This document shows positions 7,975-14,957 of a DNA stretch of 64,000 bases, piece by piece. Source of the DNA: DAMCZI01 sp032095175 (GTDB lineage: Bacteria; Bacillota; Clostridia; Clostridiales; Caloramatoraceae). The translations under genes and the position numbers were made by a program. The notes beneath the pieces are model-generated. The model searched no databases. It saw only the letters and a program-made list of their open reading frames with translations, and had not been told where the DNA came from. Positions within the stretch are counted from its first letter, which is position 1. Each line of letters opens with the position of its first letter. Location of the stretch: the NCBI GenBank assembly GCA_032095175.1, contig DAMCZI010000019.1, positions 1-64,000 on the forward strand. Reading direction: 5' to 3'.

Positions 7975-8886
7975 TTGATTCTCCTGTCAATTGGATATAG
8001 TAGAGATAACAGGGATATTTATGATAGATTCAAGGAGCTATGCGGATTCTTTAAGGATAAGAGTGTAAGCATCGCCCTTGCAGAAAGCGATATATCAAAT
8101 ATGCATTATTTAAAATGCATATTGAAGGATACTGAAAAGGATTTAAGCGCATTTGATTCAGTTAGGGAAATGTTTTATTCATATTCCTCAAACATCATTT
8201 ATGATTATATATGCGTTGAATATATTTCAGACCTTCTTGATAAGCTTTTAAAGGAAAACTACAATTATTTGACCATGCCTGATATAGATGAGATAAAGCA
8301 CAGAACATTATCAGTTATAGCAGGTACAGGTATATTTTCAACAGAGGGTCTTTTTTACAGCATAAACTGCAAAAATACCATGCTTAAAAAGATATCTGAT
8401 TATCTGCAGGAAAGCAGCGAAATAATAATGGATGGCTTTGTTACATTTAGATTAAGGGACATAAACGATGAGCTGAATAGAATTGTAGAAAAGATAGTAG
8501 AGGATTACGTAATAGAAAAGGAATACAGTGAGTTTATAAAACTCCTCAAGTATTTTGTAGAGATCCAGGAAAGTCGCTATGATACAATAAATATAATAGT
8601 AGATGAAAAGGGAGAATATATAGTCGAGGATGAACAGTTTTTAAATATAACAAAAGAGTTCTTCGAGGATTTTAACATCGACAATATAAAGGGTGATATA
8701 AACAAAAATGATATACTTGTAAGCGCCCTTATAACCTGTGCCCCAAAGAAGGTTGTAGTCCACGGCGCAGCAAACCTTAAGGATAAAGAAGTAATGGACA
8801 CAATAAAGAATATATTTAATGAAAAAATGATCTTTTGCACAGGATGTGAAAGATGCAAGAATATAGATTCTCTCACAAAAATGTGA
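7975..8886 (+). CDS. ytxC: Sporulation protein YtxC-like
   Basis: A 303-residue protein resembling the YtxC family of putative sporulation proteins. The N-terminus SIGYSRDNRDIYDRF and the C-terminal Cys pair region FCTGCERCKNIDSL fit it. In Bacillus and Clostridia ytxC often lies just before the thrS/infC translation genes, as here, where infC follows. The start is set at TTG 7975, since AAGGGAG at 7960-7966 stands eight bases ahead. The earlier TTG at 7954 would overlap that ribosome site. Biochemical role unknown; the family link rests on sequence pattern and gene order. Confidence 0.72.
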   Translation: MILLSIGYSRDNRDIYDRFKELCGFFKDKSVSIALAESDISNMHYLKCILKDTEKDLSAFDSVREMFYSYSSNIIYDYICVEYISDLLDKLLKENYNYLTMPDIDEIKHRTLSVIAGTGIFSTEGLFYSINCKNTMLKKISDYLQESSEIIMDGFVTFRLRDINDELNRIVEKIVEDYVIEKEYSEFIKLLKYFVEIQESRYDTINIIVDEKGEYIVEDEQFLNITKEFFEDFNIDNIKGDINKNDILVSALITCAPKKVVVHGAANLKDKEVMDTIKNIFNEKMIFCTGCERCKNIDSLTKM

Positions 8887-8950
8887 TTAGGTTTCCTTGC
8901 ATTAATGCACTAGGTTGGCTATAATTAATTTGTGTGGAATCTGAGGAATC

Positions 8951-8983
8951 ATCTCTCGTCCACTTTCGGATGGGAGATTTTTA
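8951..8983 (+). terminator. Terminator after ytxC
   Basis: ATCTCTCGTCC and GGATGGGAGAT form a stem with wobble pairs, followed by TTTTT. Confidence 0.7.
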
Positions 8984-9027
8984 TTACATAAGAAAAGGAC
9001 TAACAAAGTAAATATTAAAAATAGTAA

Positions 9028-9056
9028 TTGACATCTATTGCACACTATGTTATATT
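9028..9056 (+). promoter_or_regulatory. Promoter of the infC-rpmI-rplT operon
   Basis: TTGACA at 9028-9033 and TATATT at 9051-9056 with a 17-bp spacer, directly ahead of the attenuator leader. Confidence 0.8.
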
Positions 9057-9063
9057 ATTTAGG

Positions 9064-9166
9064 TAGCAAGTAGAAGCCATCCGCTTCTCACCTTACGCTA
9101 AAGGTAGTAAGGTTTATAAAAGGTTTGTATTTTCAGCGGATGGACTATGTCCATTCGTTTTTTTTA
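9064..9166 (+). promoter_or_regulatory. L20-type attenuator leader upstream of infC
   Basis: CCATCCGCT (9077-9085) can pair with AGCGGATGG (9135-9143) over nine bases. Alternatively CGGATGGAC (9137-9145) pairs with GTCCATTCG (9149-9157) and runs into eight T, a terminator. The two folds are mutually exclusive. An internal stem ACCTTAC/GTAAGGT (9090-9113) lies between. The arrangement and place match the ribosomal protein L20 leader of Firmicutes, in which L20 represses its own operon. Confidence 0.8.
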
Positions 9167-9203
9167 TTTGCCTTTTGTCTTAATTTTTTAGGAGGTGAAA
9201 GTT

Positions 9204-9716
9204 ATTAGTAAACAACATTTTATAAACGAAGAAATTCGTGAAAAGGAAATAAGGGTAGTAGATACCGATGGCGAAGCTCTAGGTATCATGGAAACAAAGG
9301 CTGCCCTTGAAATGGCTGATGCAAAGCAACTTGATCTTGTAATGATTGCACCACAGGCAAAACCACCTGTATGCAAGATAATGGACTACGGAAAATATCT
9401 GTATGAAGTTCAAAAGAGAGAAAAGGAAGCTAAGAAGAAGCAGAAGGTCATAAACATAAAGGAAGTTCGTTTTAGCCCTAAAATAGAGGATAACGACCTA
9501 AATGTTAAGGCAAAAAATGCAGAGAGATTCTTAAAGGACGGCGACAAGGTTAAGGTTACAGTAAGATTTAGGGGAAGAGAAGCTGATTATGCTCACTTTG
9601 GGGAGGAACTTCTAAAGGAAATTTATGAAAAACTCCAGGAAGTGTGTCTAATAGAAAAGGAACCAAAACTTGAGGGTAGAAATATGACTATGGTTTTGAC
9701 TCCAAAGAAAATGTAA
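9204..9716 (+). CDS. infC: Translation initiation factor IF-3 (AUU start)
   Basis: A 170-residue IF-3, which blocks premature 50S joining and checks start codons on the 30S subunit. The sequence FINEEIREKEIRVVDTDGEALG opens the N-domain and PPVCKIMDYGKYLYE ends it. A lysine-rich linker follows, then the C-domain with VRFSPKIEDNDLNVKAKNA. AGGAGGT (9190-9196) lies seven bases before ATT at 9204, and the only upstream in-frame start, GTG at 9195, lies within the ribosome site. The start is therefore almost surely AUU, as known for infC in other bacteria, where IF-3 discriminates against its own rare start codon. Confidence 0.95.
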   Translation: MSKQHFINEEIREKEIRVVDTDGEALGIMETKAALEMADAKQLDLVMIAPQAKPPVCKIMDYGKYLYEVQKREKEAKKKQKVINIKEVRFSPKIEDNDLNVKAKNAERFLKDGDKVKVTVRFRGREADYAHFGEELLKEIYEKLQEVCLIEKEPKLEGRNMTMVLTPKKM

Positions 9717-9738
9717 TTTTAGAGAGGAGGAAACATCT

Positions 9739-9936
9739 ATGCCAAAAATGAAAACTCATAAAGGTGCTGCAAAGAGATTAAAGGTTACAGCAAATGGTAA
9801 AGTTAAGAGAACACACGCAAGTCTAAATAAGTACCATATAAGAAAGAGTAGAGCTCAAAAGAGAGGTCTTAAGAGATTTGCTTATTTAAAGGGTGGAGAA
9901 GTAAAAGTAGCTAGAAAGTTGCTACCTTACGCATAA
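9739..9936 (+). CDS. rpmI: 50S ribosomal protein L35
   Basis: A 65-residue, very basic L35 with the usual PKMKTHKGAAKRLKVTANGK start and RAQKRGLK motif. A GAGAGGAGG site precedes the ATG. It is second in the infC-rpmI-rplT operon, under the same attenuator. Confidence 0.98.
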   Translation: MPKMKTHKGAAKRLKVTANGKVKRTHASLNKYHIRKSRAQKRGLKRFAYLKGGEVKVARKLLPYA

Positions 9937-9964
9937 AACTTGGTAGAAAAGGAGGAGAATATCG

Positions 9965-10324
9965 ATGGCAAGAGTAAAGAGAGCGGTACATGCTCATAAG
10001 AAACGTAGAAAGATAATGAAGCTTGCAAAGGGATACTATGGTGGAAAGAGCAAGCTTTACAAAACAGCTAATGAAACAGTTATAAGAGCATTAAGAAATG
10101 CATATATAGGAAGAAAGCTTAAGAAGAGAGACTTCAGAAAGCTTTGGATAGCAAGAATAAACGCTGCTGCAAGAATGAATGGACTTTCATATTCAAAGTT
10201 CATAAATGGACTTAAGATTGCAGGAGTTGATATAAACAGAAAGATGCTAGCTGATGTAGCAATTAATGATGAGGCTGCATTCACACAGTTAGTTAACATA
10301 GCTAAAGAAAAATTAAATGCATAG
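9965..10324 (+). CDS. rplT: 50S ribosomal protein L20
   Basis: A 119-residue L20, an assembly-initiating 23S rRNA binding protein and, in Firmicutes, the repressor of this operon. The basic N-terminal extension (ARVKRAVHAHKKRRKIMKLA) is followed by the globular domain with RINAAARMNGLSYSKFINGLK. AAGGAGGAG precedes the start. Being the last gene, its product can feed back on the leader at 9064-9166. Confidence 0.98.
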   Translation: MARVKRAVHAHKKRRKIMKLAKGYYGGKSKLYKTANETVIRALRNAYIGRKLKKRDFRKLWIARINAAARMNGLSYSKFINGLKIAGVDINRKMLADVAINDEAAFTQLVNIAKEKLNA

Positions 10325-10332
10325 TTGATTCT

Positions 10333-10360
10333 GAGGCCTGTTTTGCAGGTCTCTTTCCTT
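10333..10360 (+). terminator. Terminator after rplT
   Basis: GAGGCCTG pairs with CAGGTCTC over a TTTTG loop, then a pyrimidine-rich TTTCCTTT tail. Confidence 0.7.
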
Positions 10361-10526
10361 TAGGACAAAAAAACTGTTAATAGAAGAAAAAAGGTGTGAT
10401 TAAGCTTTAAAATCAATAATGCAGAAGAAGACATAATAGATAGGCAGCTGTGACTTTAGCAGTGATAATAAAACTTAATAATTAGTGGTATAATGTACAT
10501 ATTGGCAACCTTTTGGAGGTAATATT

Positions 10527-11900
10527 ATGTTTTCAAGAGATGAGGACAGTAATTTTAAATTTTATAAGCTAGAGCCAGTTCAAATACTTGCTTTAGGTTT
10601 TGCAGCAGTTATATTAACAGGAGCTCTACTTTTAAAGCTGCCTATTTCAGCTGCTGATGGAAAATCCACACCATTTGTAGATTGCTTGTTTACATCAACT
10701 TCAGCTGTTTGTGTTACAGGACTGGTTACAGTTGATACGGGAACACACTGGACCATGTTTGGACAGATAGTTATAATGTTTTTAATACAAACGGGTGGAT
10801 TAGGTTTTATGACATTTGCAACGTTTTTCTTTGTGCTTTTAGGGAAAAGAATATCTTTAAAAGAAAGATTAATAATGCAGGAAGCATATAATGCCTTTAA
10901 TCTACAGGGTATGGTAAAGCTTATGCTTTATGTAATGGGAATAACCTTTACCATAGAAGGAATAGGCGCTATTATTCTGGCAACGAAGTTTATACCGGAT
11001 TTTGGCTGGGGAAGAGGCATTTATTATGGTATATTCCATGCAGTATCTGCCTTCTGTAATGCAGGCTTTGACCTGCTTGGTGGACACTATGGTAAATTTA
11101 CTAATTTAATGCATTATGTTGATAGCCCAACAGTAAGCCTTACAATAGGAGCACTTATTGTTTTGGGAGGCCTAGGATTTGCAGTAATAGCTGAATTTCT
11201 CCACTGCAGAAACTTAAGAAGACTTTCGCTGCATTCAAAGGTAGTTCTTATAGTAACAGGATCACTTATATCTATAGGTGCAGTACTATTTTTCCTACTT
11301 GAAAATGGAAACCCCAAAACAATGGGAGCTTTGTCACCAGGAGGAAAAATATTAGCAAGCTTGTTTGCATCCATTACTCCGAGAACAGCTGGATTTAACA
11401 CCATTTCCTTAACGGACATGACTATAGGAGGTAAATTCCTAACAGTTATTCTGATGTTTATAGGTGCATCACCAGGTTCAACTGGTGGAGGTATAAAAAC
11501 AACAACAGCTGCATTGCTTTTTCTAACTGTAATATCAGTAATAAAGGGCAGGGATGATACTGAAATATTTAAAAAGAAGATAAGTAAAGCACTTGTTTAC
11601 AGAGCTGTAGCAATAACATTAATAGCATTTTCTCTTGTTTGTGTTGTTACACTTATTCTTTCAATTACACAAAAGGGTAATTTTATAGATTTCCTATATG
11701 AAGCAACATCCGCTTTTGGTACTGTTGGACTTTCCCTTGGATTGTCACCAACACTTACACCTATAGGAAAGATTGCAGTACTGCTTACAATGTATGCAGG
11801 AAGAGTAGGTCCACTTACCCTTGCACTGGCATTTGCACATAAACAGCAGGTGTCAAGTAATGCTATTAAATATCCAGAAGATAAAATACTTGTTGGATAG
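10527..11900 (+). CDS. ktrB: Potassium uptake channel subunit KtrB/TrkH
   Basis: A 457-residue TrkH/KtrB-family membrane protein with four pore-loop repeats. The selectivity loops are visible as TSTSAVCVTGL, HAVSAFCNAGFD, SITPRTAGFNT and EATSAFGTVGLS, each with the conserved glycine. Length fits KtrB rather than the larger TrkH of enterobacteria. It takes up K+ through the cytoplasmic membrane, gated by the cytoplasmic ring protein encoded next. TATAAT at 10489-10494 is a likely -10 box with a poor -35. GGAGG precedes the ATG. Confidence 0.94.
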   Translation: MFSRDEDSNFKFYKLEPVQILALGFAAVILTGALLLKLPISAADGKSTPFVDCLFTSTSAVCVTGLVTVDTGTHWTMFGQIVIMFLIQTGGLGFMTFATFFFVLLGKRISLKERLIMQEAYNAFNLQGMVKLMLYVMGITFTIEGIGAIILATKFIPDFGWGRGIYYGIFHAVSAFCNAGFDLLGGHYGKFTNLMHYVDSPTVSLTIGALIVLGGLGFAVIAEFLHCRNLRRLSLHSKVVLIVTGSLISIGAVLFFLLENGNPKTMGALSPGGKILASLFASITPRTAGFNTISLTDMTIGGKFLTVILMFIGASPGSTGGGIKTTTAALLFLTVISVIKGRDDTEIFKKKISKALVYRAVAITLIAFSLVCVVTLILSITQKGNFIDFLYEATSAFGTVGLSLGLSPTLTPIGKIAVLLTMYAGRVGPLTLALAFAHKQQVSSNAIKYPEDKILVG

Positions 11901-11963
11901 CAATATTAATAAAAAGAATAACTAAATTTGCATTAATGCATTTATAGCTTGGAGGTTTTTAAT

Positions 11964-12626
11964 ATGTCAGGCAAACAATTTGTTGTTATAGGACTTGGAA
12001 GATTTGGTACAAGTGTTGCAACAACACTTTATTCCCTTGGAAATGAGGTACTTGCAATAGATACTGATGAAGAGGTTGTTCAGAGCATATCTGACAGCGT
12101 AACTCATTCTGTTCAGGCTGATGCAACAGATGAAGCAACTCTTCGTTCCCTTGGAATCAGAAACTTTGATGTTGCAGTTGTAACAATAGGCTCAAATGTT
12201 CAGTCAAGTATAATGGTAACTCTTTTAGTTAAGGAACTTGGAGTTAAGTTTGTAATTGCAAAGGCACAAAATGAACTCCATGCAAAGGTTCTGTATAAAA
12301 TAGGTGCTGATAGGGTAGTTTTCCCTGAAAGAGATATGGGAGTTAGGGTTGCACACAACCTTTGCTCATCTAATATACTGGATTATATAGAATTATCTTC
12401 TGATTACAGCATAATGGAGATAACTGCAATAAAGGAATGGGAAAGCAAGACATTAAGAGATTTGAACATGAGAAGTAAATATGGTGTAAATGTAATGGCA
12501 ATAAAGAGGGGAAGCGACATAAATGTATCCCCATATGCTGATGATGAGATACTGCCTGGAGATGTACTTGTAGTCATTGGAGGCACAGAACAGCTTAAAA
12601 CCCTTGAAAGGGGAGTAATGGATTAA
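11964..12626 (+). CDS. ktrA: Potassium uptake regulatory subunit KtrA/TrkA
   Basis: A 220-residue RCK protein with an N-terminal nucleotide-binding Rossmann domain (VVIGLGRFGTSVATTL, acidic residue in LAIDTDEE) and a C-terminal TrkA_C domain that in relatives binds regulatory nucleotides. It gates KtrB, encoded 63 bases upstream. ATG 11964 has GGAGG eight bases before it; the upstream TTG at 11949 precedes that site and is rejected. Its stop is one base before the next ATG. Confidence 0.94.
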   Translation: MSGKQFVVIGLGRFGTSVATTLYSLGNEVLAIDTDEEVVQSISDSVTHSVQADATDEATLRSLGIRNFDVAVVTIGSNVQSSIMVTLLVKELGVKFVIAKAQNELHAKVLYKIGADRVVFPERDMGVRVAHNLCSSNILDYIELSSDYSIMEITAIKEWESKTLRDLNMRSKYGVNVMAIKRGSDINVSPYADDEILPGDVLVVIGGTEQLKTLERGVMD

Positions 12627-12627
12627 T

Positions 12628-13407
12628 ATGCAGTCCATTCTTTCAAGAGATAACAAGCTTGTAAAATTTGCTTTAAAGCTTAAGGCTAAAAAATACAGAG
12701 ATTCTGAAGAAAAATTTATTGCTGAGGGAATAAGATTTGTTGAAGAGGCCATACTAGAAGGAAATGCTGAATATATATTGTATAGCAGCAAGCTTATGGA
12801 TGTAAATGGCTGTGAAAGAATATTGAAAAGCTGTGCAAAGCTTTATGAGGTTGACAATGCCGTAATAAAGGAACTTTGTGAAACAGAAAATCCGCAGGGT
12901 GTGGCTTCGGTTGTTAGAAAGCCCCAATGGAATTTAGAGGCTGTAAAAGAGGACTTTGTAGTAATAGCCGATGGAATACAGGACCCTGGAAACCTTGGAA
13001 CTATAATAAGGACCTCGGATGCTGCAGGTGTTGGAGCTGTTTATATTATAAAAGGAACGGTTGATGTATATAACAGCAAAACTCTGCGCTCAACAATGGG
13101 CTCAATATTCCATGTGCCAATATTTTTCTTTGACAGCTTTGAAGAGGCTTTAGAGTCTTTAAAAGCATCAGGTTTTAATGTTTATGCCACAAGCCTTGAA
13201 TCCTCAGAATATATATATAATTATAATTTTAAGGATAAAAGTGCAATTGTAATAGGAAATGAAGCAAATGGTGTACCAGAGGAGCATATTTTATTATCTA
13301 CCCATAGAGTTAAAATACCAATGCCAGGAAGAGCAGAGTCCCTTAATGCGGGTATAGCTGCTGGGGTATTGATATATGAAGTTATAAGACAGAGATTGAC
13401 AAAATAG
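12628..13407 (+). CDS. ysgA: SpoU/TrmH-family rRNA 2'-O-methyltransferase (YsgA/RlmP-like)
   Basis: A 259-residue SPOUT methyltransferase. An N-terminal substrate-binding domain (about 1-95) precedes the catalytic knot domain with motif 1 DGIQDPGNLGTIIRTSDAAG, motif 2 AIVIGNEANGVPEE and motif 3 IPMPGRAESLNAGIAAGVLIYE split across residues 225-250. In Bacillus subtilis the orthologous position before pheST is held by ysgA, whose product methylates a 23S rRNA guanosine. That context makes the same role likely here. It begins one base after the ktrA stop, suggesting co-transcription with ktrBA. Confidence 0.85.
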   Translation: MQSILSRDNKLVKFALKLKAKKYRDSEEKFIAEGIRFVEEAILEGNAEYILYSSKLMDVNGCERILKSCAKLYEVDNAVIKELCETENPQGVASVVRKPQWNLEAVKEDFVVIADGIQDPGNLGTIIRTSDAAGVGAVYIIKGTVDVYNSKTLRSTMGSIFHVPIFFFDSFEEALESLKASGFNVYATSLESSEYIYNYNFKDKSAIVIGNEANGVPEEHILLSTHRVKIPMPGRAESLNAGIAAGVLIYEVIRQRLTK

Positions 13408-13423
13408 AGTATTGTGATATAAT
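13396..13423 (+). promoter_or_regulatory. Promoter of the pheST T-box transcript
   Basis: TTGACA at 13396-13401 and TATAAT at 13418-13423 have a 16-bp spacer. The -35 box overlaps the end of the preceding gene. It lies about 130 bases before the recognisable T-box leader. Confidence 0.6.
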
Positions 13424-13447
13424 TTTTCCTATAGCTAAATACAATCC

Positions 13448-13533
13448 AAAAATTCTAATACATTTTCTTCTTTCAAACATCCTAAGTTCGAGTAAGTTTG
13501 GCAGGGCTGTTTGAAAGAATAATGTAAGAATTT
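13448..13533. repeat. Palindromic repeat family F, copy 1
   Basis: Long inverted arms (AAATTCTAATACATT... and ...AATGTAAGAATTT) include CTTTCAAACATCC/GGCTGTTTGAAAG. Two related copies lie at 29475-29599 and 29722-29847. Here it sits between the promoter and the T-box of pheST, so it would be transcribed in the leader. Confidence 0.65.
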
Positions 13534-13552
13534 CAGTGGATTATATATAAAA

Positions 13553-13786
13553 AGCAGTGAACGGGGCAAGTAAATTGCTACCCTGCACAGGGAGGATAGA
13601 TCGTAGATTGAGAGTCTATCTGCAGAAGGGGTATTTGAAGTTTCCCCCGGGAGTTCCTAAACTGAATTATAAAGTAGGTTTAGGCGGCACAGGACCGTTA
13701 TTCCTTCGAGTGGGCAGAGTAATTCTGCCAACTAGGGTGGTACCGCGAAGAATGCCTTCGTCCCTTTTTGGGATGAAGGCTTTTTA
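13553..13786 (+). promoter_or_regulatory. T-box leader controlling pheST
   Basis: The T-box core AGGGTGGTACCGCG is at 13734-13747, preceded by a long stem I region from about 13553. It is followed by the terminator GCCTTCGTCCC/GGGATGAAGGC with T5 (13754-13785). Uncharged tRNA-Phe would stabilise the antiterminator; Phe identity is inferred from the downstream genes, and a TTC triplet near 13655 is a possible specifier. This is a classical amino-acid starvation switch. Confidence 0.9.
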
Positions 13787-13793
13787 TTATCTA

Positions 13794-13886
13794 GGTGCCA
13801 GGCACATCACATTTGTGGAGTGTCTGACACTCAAAATAAAAAAATAATCGTGTCACCGCATCACAAAATGTGATGTGCCTGGCACC
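13794..13886. repeat. Palindromic repeat family G, copy 1
   Basis: Perfect 21-bp arms (GGTGCCAGGCACATCACATT and its complement) flank a 51-base centre with weaker inner pairing. It lies between the T-box terminator and the pheS ribosome site, inside the pheST messenger. The outer motif RGTGNCAGGC is shared with family D and with copy 2 at 19133. Confidence 0.75.
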
Positions 13887-13903
13887 AGGAAAGGAGTAGT
13901 AAA

Positions 13904-14923
13904 ATGAGAGAACAGCTTGAAAAAATCAAAAATGACGTTTTGGCTGAGATAAAGACAATAAGTCAAAGTCAGGGTCTTGAGGAGATAAGAGTAAAGTACC
14001 TTGGAAAAAAAGGAGAGCTTACATCAATACTAAGAGGAATGGGAGGACTTTCTGCTGAGGAAAGACCTATAGTTGGAAAGCTTGCAAACGATGTAAGAGA
14101 AGCAATAGAAAACTCTCTTGACACAGCGAAAAAAGAAATAGGTGAGAGGGAAAAGAACATCAGACTTTCAATGGAAAACATCGATATAACAATGCCAGGA
14201 AAGCCAGGAAGAATAGGAAATCTTCACCCAATAACAAAGGTACTAGATGAAATAAAGGAAATATTCTTTGGAATGGGATTCTCAATTGCAGAGGGACCGG
14301 AGGTTGAACTTGATTATTATAATTTTGAGGCTCTAAATATCCCAAAGAATCACCCAGCAAGGGATGAACAGGACACATTCTATATAAATGATGGAGTTGT
14401 TTTAAGAACTCAGACATCACCAGTTCAGATAAGAACAATGGAGAAGACAAAGCCGCCTATTAGGATAATTGCTCCTGGAAGAGTATACAGATCCGATGCT
14501 GCTGATGCAACACACTCACCAACCTTCCATCAGATTGAGGGATTGGTTGTTGACAAGGGAATAACAATGGCAAACCTTAAGGGAACCCTTGATACCTTTG
14601 CAGTAAGGTTCCTTGGTGAAAATACAAAGACCAAATTCAGACCTCACCACTTCCCATTTACAGAGCCATCAGCCGAGGTTGATGTAACCTGCTTCGTATG
14701 TGGAGGAAAGGGCTGTAGAGTATGTAAGAACTCTGGCTGGATTGAAATACTTGGAGGAGGAATGGTTCACCCTGATGTTTTAAGAAACGGAGGAATTGAT
14801 CCTGAAGTTTACAGCGGATTCGCATTTGGAATGGGTCTTGAAAGAATAGTTATGATTAAGTACGGAATTGATGATATAAGACTTCTATACGAAAACGATG
14901 TAAGATTCTTAAAACAATTCTAG
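13904..14923 (+). CDS. pheS: Phenylalanyl-tRNA synthetase alpha subunit
   Basis: A 339-residue class II synthetase alpha subunit. The N-terminal coiled coil (about 1-85) binds tRNA. Then come motif 1 in FFGMGFSIAEGPEVELDYYN, motif 2 RTQTSPVQIRTM, and motif 3 GFAFGMGLERIVMIKYGI. The VTCFVCGGKGCRVCKNSGW segment has CxxC pairs, typical of Firmicutes PheS. It charges tRNA-Phe as an alpha2-beta2 enzyme with PheT. Expression is controlled by the T-box; AAAGGAG precedes the ATG. Confidence 0.98.
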   Translation: MREQLEKIKNDVLAEIKTISQSQGLEEIRVKYLGKKGELTSILRGMGGLSAEERPIVGKLANDVREAIENSLDTAKKEIGEREKNIRLSMENIDITMPGKPGRIGNLHPITKVLDEIKEIFFGMGFSIAEGPEVELDYYNFEALNIPKNHPARDEQDTFYINDGVVLRTQTSPVQIRTMEKTKPPIRIIAPGRVYRSDAADATHSPTFHQIEGLVVDKGITMANLKGTLDTFAVRFLGENTKTKFRPHHFPFTEPSAEVDVTCFVCGGKGCRVCKNSGWIEILGGGMVHPDVLRNGGIDPEVYSGFAFGMGLERIVMIKYGIDDIRLLYENDVRFLKQF

Positions 14924-14957
14924 TTATATGTTATATGAGAAACAAGGAGGTATTTAA

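Noticed and set aside
13557..13847. A 96-residue open frame upstream of pheS
   Set aside because: It lies across the T-box leader and its terminator; the RNA structure explains the sequence.
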